In this document: piece by piece, positions 7,506-13,363 of the stretch | How the letters are laid out: each line of letters begins with the position of its first letter | Numbering within the stretch: the stretch's first letter is position 1 | Source: Caenicola sp034331105 | GTDB taxonomy: Bacteria; Synergistota; Synergistia; Synergistales; Synergistaceae | NCBI GenBank assembly: GCA_034331105.1 | Contig: JAXQGB010000012.1 | Span: 1 to 64,000, forward strand | Direction of reading: 5' to 3' | Length of the DNA stretch: 64,000 nucleotides | The notes under the pieces: generated by a model | What the model was told of the DNA's origin: nothing | What the model saw: the letters and a program-made list of their open reading frames with translations, nothing else | Databases searched by the model: none | Position numbers and translations under genes: made by a program

Positions 7506-8672
7506 TCAGGAAGCTATCATTCCGAAGATCATTCCAGCGACTGTCGACAGTGCTACCACAAGCGCTACGTAAGTCGCTGTTTTTTTAGGCCCAAGGATGC
7601 TGTTTATCACAAGCATGCTTGGAAGAGACAGCGCCGGTCCCGCAAGAAGGAGTGCCAACGCCGGACCCTTACCCATTCCTGCACCGATAAGACCCTGAAG
7701 GATAGGAACTTCAGTAAGTGTAGCAAAATACATGAACGCTCCTGATATCGAAGCAAAGAAGTTCGCTCCTGCAGAATTGCCCCCTACCAGCATCGCTACA
7801 TACCGGCTCGGAATAAGAGCCTCATGCCCGGGACGGCCGAGAAGGAATCCTGCGACCAGGACTCCGCCAAACAACAGGGGTACCACCTGCAGCGCGTATC
7901 CCCACGTTGAGCTGAACCATTCTCCTCTCTCTTCTTTGTTGAACCAAGTGAGCGAAGTAAGCACCGTTACAGCCAGGCCTGCTCCGGCAAGTATCCACTT
8001 CATGCTGTAAACTGTTTCCCAGAAGGAATTTGGTGTCTTGGGAGCGGCCCAGTTGGCAAAAACAAGAAATACCACCATGCCTGCCATATATGTAACTGTC
8101 TTCCAAAGAGGCCTTCCGCTCTCCTCTTCAGGGAATTGAGCAAATTCTTCCTGCCTGGCCGCTTCTTCTTTCCCAAATATGGCAGCCATCAGGAGCCCTA
8201 TTACAACACTGAAGACAACAGCGCCTATTGCTCTGGCTATTCCCAGTTCAAGCCCCAGTACGCGGGCTGTAAGTACTATCGCAAGTACATTTATTGCAGG
8301 TCCGGAGTATAAAAAGGCAGTCGCAGGACCAAGTCCCGCACCTCTTTTGTAGATCCCCGCAAAGAGTGGGAGGACTGTGCACGAGCAGACGGCAAGGACA
8401 GTTCCTGAAACAGACGCCACAGAGTAGGCTATCCATTTTTCAGCCTTCGCACCAAGATATTTCATTACGGACTGCTGGCTTATGAAGACCGAAATTGCAC
8501 CCGCAATGAAGAATGCCGGGATAAGGCATAGAAGCACGTGTTCCCTGGCGTAGTCGGACATCATTGCTATTGATTCAGTCAGCCCTGCCGCAACACGCTC
8601 ATTCCCTTCCGGGAGGAAGTAGAAAACCAGGAAAAATCCCGCTATCCATAAAAATTTTTTACGATCACTCAT
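7506..8672 (-). CDS. full-length ArsP/DUF318-type permease
   Basis: Membrane permease of 388 residues, about ten helices, COG0701. The diagnostic CSCTVLPLFAGIYKRGAGLG segment (around residue 95-115) and the repeated motif in the second half (LLLAGPALSLPSML) match the family that includes ArsP, the exporter of trivalent organoarsenicals, and related thiol-metal exporters. A GGAG ribosome site lies ten bases before ATG. An inverted repeat at 8699-8720, nearly identical to the one in front of the 9128-9457 arsR gene, lies 27 bases upstream. Export of an arsenical or similar soft-metal compound is the best guess. Confidence 0.85.
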   Translation of the reverse strand: MSDRKKFLWIAGFFLVFYFLPEGNERVAAGLTESIAMMSDYAREHVLLCLIPAFFIAGAISVFISQQSVMKYLGAKAEKWIAYSVASVSGTVLAVCSCTVLPLFAGIYKRGAGLGPATAFLYSGPAINVLAIVLTARVLGLELGIARAIGAVVFSVVIGLLMAAIFGKEEAARQEEFAQFPEEESGRPLWKTVTYMAGMVVFLVFANWAAPKTPNSFWETVYSMKWILAGAGLAVTVLTSLTWFNKEERGEWFSSTWGYALQVVPLLFGGVLVAGFLLGRPGHEALIPSRYVAMLVGGNSAGANFFASISGAFMYFATLTEVPILQGLIGAGMGKGPALALLLAGPALSLPSMLVINSILGPKKTATYVALVVALSTVAGMIFGMIAS

Positions 8673-8698
8673 ATGCAGTCAACTCCGTCTCTCTATTT

Positions 8699-8720
8699 TA
8701 TGTGGCATTTATTGCACATA
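8699..8720 (-). promoter_or_regulatory. putative ArsR operator before the permease
   Basis: TATGTGG-N8-GCACATA, 22 bases, same length and half-sites as the operator at 9477-9498. It lies 27 bases before the permease ATG. The site suggests both promoters answer to the same ArsR protein. Confidence 0.6.
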
Positions 8721-8820
8721 TTAGTATTAAGAAATTCCCCGCGAGTGCGGGGACTCTCTTGTATAAAAACTTCTTACCACTAGGCTGATCTATGCCGGCA
8801 ACGCCGGCATTATTTTAGCC

Positions 8821-9108
8821 TCAGAGGCTGCAACCGCCTGTCTCTTCTGCGTCAGATCCTTCGACAGGGCTCGCCTTCGTAAGGATCTCCTTTAACTTTT
8901 CATATGCAGGAAGGTGCCCTGCAAGGACCACTTTGCCCTCAATAGCAAGCGCAGGAGTTGTCATTACACCAAAGTCCATTATTTTCGCAACTTCGGTAAC
9001 CTTTTCGATTTCCAGTTCAAGTCCAAGCTCTTTGGCAGCCTGATCAGTGAGCTCAGCAAGTTTTTTGCATTTCGGGCATCCTGTTCCAAGTATCTGTACC
9101 TTCATCAT
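8821..9108 (-). CDS. small thioredoxin-family redox protein (CPKC)
   Basis: Thioredoxin-fold protein of about 95 residues with the active site GCPKCKK near residue 11-17 and the conserved cis-Pro loop TTPAL at about 50-54, as in the redox-active disulfide protein 2 (MTH895) family. An acidic tail ends GGCSL with an extra Cys. The start is ATG 9108 or the next ATG at 9105, behind AGGAGG. It follows an ArsR gene by 19 bases and is under the same operator, so it probably reduces a disulfide or delivers reducing power during metal(loid) stress. Confidence 0.88.
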   Translation of the reverse strand: MMKVQILGTGCPKCKKLAELTDQAAKELGLELEIEKVTEVAKIMDFGVMTTPALAIEGKVVLAGHLPAYEKLKEILTKASPVEGSDAEETGGCSL

Positions 9109-9127
9109 ATTATTCCTCCTGTAATCA

Positions 9128-9457
9128 TTATTTTCCGCAGCATCCCGTTATGAATACTCTTTCGGGATCATTTCCTTCAACTACCTTCTCAATGCAGGAA
9201 AGCATCGACGGAAGACAGCGTATCTTCAGGCTGTAATAGACCTTAAGCCCTTCCTTACGATCTTCCAGTATCCCCAGGTTCTTCATCAGGGCAAGGTGTT
9301 TGCTTATCGTCGTCCTGTCAAAGTGAAACATTTCGGCAATGTCACATACGCACATCTCAGAATCAGCAAGAGCTTCTACGACAGCAAGGCGGACAGGGTG
9401 GGCAATACCTTTGAGTATTGCAACTTTTTGATCCGGTATAGTTTTTTTGTCGGCCAT
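9128..9457 (-). CDS. ArsR/SmtB-family repressor
   Basis: Winged-helix repressor, about 109 residues from ATG 9457 (a GTG four codons upstream lies too close to its G-rich ribosome site). The metal-site segment EMCVCDIAEMF carries the CVC pair of As(III)-sensing ArsR proteins directly before the recognition helix (FDRTTISKHLALM); a vicinal Cys pair near the C-terminus (TGCCGK) may complete the site. It is first in an operon with the CPKC thioredoxin. The promoter has a perfect 7-bp inverted repeat spanning the -10 box, so autorepression is likely. Confidence 0.92.
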   Translation of the reverse strand: MADKKTIPDQKVAILKGIAHPVRLAVVEALADSEMCVCDIAEMFHFDRTTISKHLALMKNLGILEDRKEGLKVYYSLKIRCLPSMLSCIEKVVEGNDPERVFITGCCGK

Positions 9458-9476
9458 TGGTCTATTCACCCCTATC

Positions 9477-9513
9477 TATGTGGCGATTTTACCACATAAG
9501 CTTTTTTTGTCAA
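9477..9513 (-). promoter_or_regulatory. arsR promoter with operator over the -10 box
   Basis: Minus-strand TTGACA (9508-9513), 16 bases, TAAAAT (9486-9491). A perfect inverted repeat TATGTGG-N8-CCACATA at 9477-9498 encloses the -10 box; a near-copy precedes the permease at 7506-8672. Confidence 0.75.
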
Positions 9514-9543
9514 ATAGATAGATGGGTTTCTATTGAAATTTCC

Positions 9544-9583
9544 TTGACTCTCTCAATATAGTAATATAGACTGTCGTCTATAT
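9544..9583 (+). promoter_or_regulatory. probable promoter and second palindrome before the thioredoxin-permease operon
   Basis: TTGACT at 9544-9549 followed by the perfect 8-bp inverted repeat ATATAGAC-TGTC-GTCTATAT (9564-9583) covering the expected -10 position (TATAGA or TAGACT). It shares the ATATAGAC half-site with the hgcA/arsC promoter region, so a common ArsR-type protein is possible. Confidence 0.5.
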
Positions 9584-9662
9584 AAGATGCATTTTCTTTG
9601 TTTCTGTAATACACCTCCAAAAGAGAAAATTAAACCAAAGTCAGATACGGGAGTTGATAAAG

Positions 9663-10193
9663 TTGACTGAGAAAGGGAAGTACTCCAATTTAACAAAGAT
9701 AGTCCTGGTGCTTGTAATTATTGCAGCGATTGCTTCGATGTGGGTGATAAAAAACAACAGCAAAAAGGCTTTGATAGAGTCAGACCAGCTTAAGGCAGAT
9801 TTTTCCCTTCACACGACCTCAATAGATCTTGAAAAACTTAGATCCCATGGGCTGCCGATACTCATCGATTTCGGGGCCGACAGCTGTATTCCATGCAAAG
9901 AAATGGCTCCCGTACTGGAAGAATTAAACAAGAAATACCAAGGCAGGGTGATCATTAAATTTGTTGATGTCTGGAAATACCCCGAGGCTGCTGAAGGATT
10001 CCCGCTTCAGGTGATACCCACCCAATTTTTCTTTACCGCGGAAGGAGGGCCTCTGCTGCCCGAAACAAAGCCGCCTTTTGACGTAAATGCCTATTCGCGC
10101 AACGAGGATGGCAAACATGTATTCACGGCTCATCAGGGAGGTTTGACCAAAGAGCAGCTTGAAGCTGCATTTGAAAAGATGGGTATGAAATAA
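9663..10193 (+). CDS. membrane-anchored thioredoxin-like protein
   Basis: Thioredoxin-fold protein tethered by one N-terminal helix (about residues 11-28), catalytic domain outside the cytoplasm. The active site CIPCKEMAP and the cis-Pro loop VIPTQFFF are clear. The open frame begins at TTG 9654, but GGGAG ends right at that codon; the TTG at 9663 is better spaced, giving 176 residues. Its stop TAA overlaps the ATG of the next gene by one base, so it is translationally coupled to a permease with a CACS motif. Role: thiol-disulfide exchange linked to that permease, by context. Confidence 0.85.
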   Translation: MTEKGKYSNLTKIVLVLVIIAAIASMWVIKNNSKKALIESDQLKADFSLHTTSIDLEKLRSHGLPILIDFGADSCIPCKEMAPVLEELNKKYQGRVIIKFVDVWKYPEAAEGFPLQVIPTQFFFTAEGGPLLPETKPPFDVNAYSRNEDGKHVFTAHQGGLTKEQLEAAFEKMGMK

Positions 10194-11089
10194 TGAATAC
10201 TCTCATGGAAACAGTTAAATACTTTGTTTTTATAACAGCAGAACTTACATTACTCTTTGTTGGAATAAGCACCCTGGTTGCTTTAATGCTTATGTATGTG
10301 CCTCAGGAGAAGATCAAAAGATACATGTCCGGGAAGGGAATATTAGGTAATTTCGTTGGTGCGCTTATCGGATCACTGACACCATTTTGCGCATGTTCCA
10401 CTATCCCTTTAACACTGGGGTTTCTTGAAATTGGCATACCTTTCGGAGCTGTAATGTCATTTGTTATCTCTTCGCCGCTTATGAATCCGATAATATTGAC
10501 TATGATGGTGGTATTGATGGGTACGAAAGCTGCTCTTGTTTATCTTTTTGTCACATTCATCTGTGCAGTTATTTTTGGAGTAATACTGGAAAAGGTCGGT
10601 GGGGGAAAACTGGTCAAACACGTTCGCATCAAATCTGGCGGGAATGCCGAAAAAGAGGAGATCCCCAATTCTTTCAGGGACAAATTGATCCTGTCGTTTC
10701 AAAAAGCGTTGGGTGATTTCAGGGGCGTATTAGTCTATCTTCTAATAGGTGTCGGGATAGGAGCGGCCATCTACGGCTACTTACCCGGAGATTTTGTTTT
10801 AAAATTTGCCGGACCGGATAACCCTCTTGCCATTCCGGTCGCTGCGGCTATCGGAGTCCCTCTCTATATCCGTGCGGAAACTGCAATACCTATTGGCCTG
10901 GCACTTATGCAAAAGGGCATGAGCGTCGGAGCTGTAATAGCCCTCATCATAGGAGGAGCCGGAATGGCAATACCCGAAATGAGCATGCTGGCTGGAATTT
11001 TCAAAAAAAAACTTGTTGCGGCTATTGTAGCAATTATCTTTCTCACAGCAGTAACGGGAGGCTATATTTTTAACGCTATTGCAATATAG
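10193..11089 (+). CDS. COG0701 permease (ArsP-related)
   Basis: Integral membrane permease of 298 residues, about eight helices. The family motif CACSTIPLTLGFLEIGIPFG sits around residues 65-85 and its repeat-equivalent loop, YIRAETAIPIGLALMQKG, around 225-243. It is shorter than the 388-residue paralogue at 7506 and clearly distinct from it. It is coupled to the thioredoxin-like gene before it and followed by a Cys4 mini-protein after 41 bases. Efflux of a metal(loid), metal-thiolate or organoarsenical is likely from family and context; the exact substrate cannot be told. Confidence 0.85.
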   Translation: MNTLMETVKYFVFITAELTLLFVGISTLVALMLMYVPQEKIKRYMSGKGILGNFVGALIGSLTPFCACSTIPLTLGFLEIGIPFGAVMSFVISSPLMNPIILTMMVVLMGTKAALVYLFVTFICAVIFGVILEKVGGGKLVKHVRIKSGGNAEKEEIPNSFRDKLILSFQKALGDFRGVLVYLLIGVGIGAAIYGYLPGDFVLKFAGPDNPLAIPVAAAIGVPLYIRAETAIPIGLALMQKGMSVGAVIALIIGGAGMAIPEMSMLAGIFKKKLVAAIVAIIFLTAVTGGYIFNAIAI

Positions 11090-11130
11090 AAAAACTGAAG
11101 TAATAAACTTAATAAAGGAGGTTTACTATT

Positions 11131-11295
11131 ATGGCAGACGATAAAAAACCCGGACTGTTTGCAAAACTGTTTGGAAAAGGCGATCACGAAAAGAAAAATT
11201 CATGCTGTTGCTGCGGGGATTTTGAAATAGAAGAGATCGAAGGACCTGAAAACAACAATACAGAAGACCCAAAAGAGGATACTAAGACCAACTGA
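11131..11295 (+). CDS. 54-residue tetracysteine protein
   Basis: Small acidic protein with an excellent ribosome site (AAAGGAGG, nine bases before ATG). The N-terminal third is basic and amphipathic (KKPGLFAKLFGKG), followed by SCCCCGDFEIEEIE with four consecutive cysteines at 28-31, then a long acidic, Asn/Thr-rich tail. The pattern suggests a soft-metal chelator or metallochaperone for the permease encoded just upstream. It closes the operon 9663-11295, convergent with the ccdA-like gene. No named family is assigned with confidence; short Cys-cluster proteins beside such permeases are known in other anaerobes. Confidence 0.7.
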   Translation: MADDKKPGLFAKLFGKGDHEKKNSCCCCGDFEIEEIEGPENNNTEDPKEDTKTN

Positions 11296-11328
11296 AAGAA
11301 CATCAACAAAAAAACAATTTGTTCGACC

Positions 11329-12018
11329 TCAAAAGCCAAGGTAAAGCATGTAAAAACCCGCCAGAAGGATAAGAGCTCCCAGGACCAGCTTGATGATAGA
11401 GCCTGCCCTGCTCTTCTCAATATTCTCGGACAGCTTCTGAGCAAAAGAGAAGGATGTGCCGACAGCAAGCGCAAGCAGACCATGGCCTATAGAGTAAAGT
11501 ATGAGGAGCGAAGCTCCCCATATGATGCTGCCCTTTCCTGCAACTATTGCAAGAAGCGCTATAAGTACCGGAGTCGAGCAGGGGGAGGAGAATATCCCTC
11601 CCAGGATACCGGCTATGAAAGCTCCAAGGTATCCCTTCTTTCTGTTTTTTGACATTAGATAGCTTGAGGGGATGATCTCAAATATCCCCCATGTCTGCAG
11701 TGCCATGAGCACCATCAATGATCCAAGGATCAGATACCACCAGGACACAGCCCCCATGAAGAACATACCCGCAGTTGATGCAGCTGTTCCCAATGCTGTA
11801 AAAGTCAGCGCTGATCCAAGCACAAAAACAAGTGAGAGACGAAAAGCTTTTCGGGTGTCGCTTCCGGCAGCTCCTCCGACATATCCTATTACCAGAGGAA
11901 CACTTGATACCGAGCAAGGAGTCAATGATGTCAGTGCTCCTGCTGCAAATGCAAGAAAGGGCGCAAGCCATACGTTATTTTCTATCAACAGGGATATGCT
12001 TTGAAGGATCTCAGTCAT
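11329..12018 (-). CDS. CcdA/DsbD-type thiol electron transporter
   Basis: Six-helix membrane protein of 229 residues that carries reducing equivalents from cytoplasmic thioredoxin across the membrane. Two conserved Cys in Pro-flanked motifs, one per helical repeat, are visible: LTPCSVSSVPLV (about 33-44) and SSPCSTPVLIAL (about 151-162), as in the CcdA/DsbD transmembrane domain. It follows the Cys-rich DUF2703 gene by 45 bases. It is a natural electron supplier for the membrane-anchored thioredoxin at 9663-10193. Confidence 0.9.
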   Translation of the reverse strand: MTEILQSISLLIENNVWLAPFLAFAAGALTSLTPCSVSSVPLVIGYVGGAAGSDTRKAFRLSLVFVLGSALTFTALGTAASTAGMFFMGAVSWWYLILGSLMVLMALQTWGIFEIIPSSYLMSKNRKKGYLGAFIAGILGGIFSSPCSTPVLIALLAIVAGKGSIIWGASLLILYSIGHGLLALAVGTSFSFAQKLSENIEKSRAGSIIKLVLGALILLAGFYMLYLGF

Positions 12019-12063
12019 ATCATCTTATTTCTGACAAAACCAATCGATATTTTCGAGAGCATC

Positions 12064-12597
12064 TCAGCAGCAGTTTGATCCGCAGGAACACTTTGATTTT
12101 TTCTCTTTGCCGTCAAAGAAAGTTATTATATTTTCTGGCATTGAGTACTTTCCGCAGCAGCACTCTTCTTTTGGTGCGAAAACAGCCCTGAGGATCGAAG
12201 AAGCCAGCATCTCTTTCGGTGGAACTTCATAATCCTCTCCCTCGAACTCGAAGACTCTGCATTCGACATCCGTGCCGCTGATATCACTGCAGCACCCGCA
12301 GCTGTTTTCTGCTACCGACTCGCAGATATCCATTCCGTTGACACGTATGGTAGGAGAAGAGAGAAAGCGGTATTCTGCTGCCATTTCCTTGGATGATATT
12401 TCCTTTTTCTCAAATTCGACCTCATATCCTGCACATAAAAGTGCCGGCCCGATCTCTTTGAGCACCTCTTCAAGCACAGCATCAGTGCCAATGCATCTGT
12501 CACAGGTCTTAAGGTCAAGATAAAGATATTCGACCAGAATTTTTTTGCTCCCGCAGGAACAGCACCCTTCGTCCTTTACCGGATCACATCCGACCAT
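12064..12597 (-). CDS. Cys-rich DUF2703-domain protein
   Basis: Protein of 177 residues. A DUF2703 domain (thioredoxin-like; LVEYLYLDLKTCDRCIGTD with a CxxC pair, and the SSPTIRVNG loop) is followed by further cysteine clusters (NSCGCCSD, EECCCGKY) and a C-terminal tail CSCGSNCC. At least 16 cysteines give it strong metal-binding potential. The start is ATG 12597, six bases after GGGGGA; the upstream ATG at 12615 has no ribosome site. The family is commonly found beside arsenic and thioredoxin genes, but its reaction is not established. First gene of an operon with ccdA, under a strong promoter. Confidence 0.8.
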   Translation of the reverse strand: MVGCDPVKDEGCCSCGSKKILVEYLYLDLKTCDRCIGTDAVLEEVLKEIGPALLCAGYEVEFEKKEISSKEMAAEYRFLSSPTIRVNGMDICESVAENSCGCCSDISGTDVECRVFEFEGEDYEVPPKEMLASSILRAVFAPKEECCCGKYSMPENIITFFDGKEKKSKCSCGSNCC

Positions 12598-12655
12598 GTC
12601 GTTTCCCCCTGTCATGTTAGTGGAGATAGTATAAATTCAATATACCTGAGAATCA

Positions 12656-12685
12656 AATATAAACTACATATTGATACATGTCAAT
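12656..12685 (-). promoter_or_regulatory. strong promoter of the DUF2703-ccdA operon, with inverted repeat
   Basis: TTGACA (12679-12684), 17 bases, TATATT (12656-12661) on the minus strand. The -35 box sits in the inverted repeat ATTGA-N6-TCAAT (12670-12685), a candidate repressor site. Confidence 0.7.
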
Positions 12686-12744
12686 TTAAATACCCTTATA
12701 TATCGTTAAAATTACGTATCTGACAATAAGTGACCAAGTATATC

Positions 12745-12773
12745 TTGACAAAGAAATATACGCGTGATAAATT
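12745..12773 (+). promoter_or_regulatory. sigma70-type promoter of hsp20
   Basis: TTGACA (12745-12750), 17-base spacer, TAAATT (12768-12773); the start point would fall at the first half of the CIRCE element. Confidence 0.8.
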
Positions 12774-12776
12774 ATA

Positions 12777-12803
12777 TTGGCACTCAACAAGAGAGAGTGC
12801 TAA
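12777..12803 (+). promoter_or_regulatory. CIRCE element (HrcA operator)
   Basis: TTGGCACTC-N9-GAGTGCTAA, one mismatch from the consensus TTAGCACTC-N9-GAGTGCTAA. It overlaps the transcription start of hsp20, so HrcA repression is expected. hrcA itself is not in the window. Confidence 0.93.
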
Positions 12804-12839
12804 CAACAAAAAATAATATAATAAAAGGAGTTGTTGATC

Positions 12840-13289
12840 ATGGTTGGATTGGTACCTTTCAACAGAAGGAGCAGGGATCTCGCTACAAAAACCGGGATGG
12901 AGGACTTTTACAACGTGCTTGATGACTTTTTTTCAAGCGACTGGCCCATGAGGCGCACTCTGGCGTATGACACATTCAAGGTCGATGTTCAGGACAGCGG
13001 GAACGAGTATCTTATCGAAGCTGAAATGCCGGGCCTCAGCAAGGAAGACATCAAGCTTGGACTGGATGACGGAAAGCTCACGATCTCAGTGACAAAGAAC
13101 GAGAGCACAGAGGAGAAGGACAAGAATTACATTCACAGGGAAAGACGATCTGTGTCGATGAGCAGGACCATACATCTGACTGATGCTGATGCATCCGGGA
13201 TAAAAGCAAAACTGAGAGACGGACTTCTGAAGATTACCGTCCCTAAGGCAGAAAAGGCAAGTACCGCGATCAATATCGATTTAGACTAA
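12840..13289 (+). CDS. Hsp20 / alpha-crystallin small heat shock protein
   Basis: ATP-independent holdase chaperone of 149 residues. The alpha-crystallin domain runs from about residue 40 to 140 (DTFKVDVQDSGNEYLIEAEMPG... through LRDGLLKITVPKAEK), with the conserved GLL(K)ITVPK strand and a C-terminal INI-type assembly motif (TAINIDLD). The ATG at 12840 is nine bases from AAGGAG; upstream TTG codons overlap the ribosome site and are unlikely starts. Monocistronic, with a CIRCE operator before it and a strong terminator after it. Confidence 0.95.
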   Translation: MVGLVPFNRRSRDLATKTGMEDFYNVLDDFFSSDWPMRRTLAYDTFKVDVQDSGNEYLIEAEMPGLSKEDIKLGLDDGKLTISVTKNESTEEKDKNYIHRERRSVSMSRTIHLTDADASGIKAKLRDGLLKITVPKAEKASTAINIDLD

Positions 13290-13323
13290 AAAGAGCGCCC
13301 CGGATATCCGGGGCGCTCTTTTT
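13288..13323. terminator. rho-independent terminator after hsp20
   Basis: Perfect 15-bp stem AAAAAGAGCGCCCCG with loop GATATC and a T5 tail inside the stem end; symmetrical, so it can also stop transcription arriving from the minus strand glucan-synthase genes. Confidence 0.92.
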
Positions 13324-13363
13324 CTGCGAAAAAATACTTTTTTACTTAAATTGCTGAGACTGA

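Noticed and set aside
2601..12597. mer operon or arsB/acr3 genes near hgcAB
   Set aside because: No MerA, MerB, MerR, ArsB or Acr3 signatures; the permeases are of COG0701 type.
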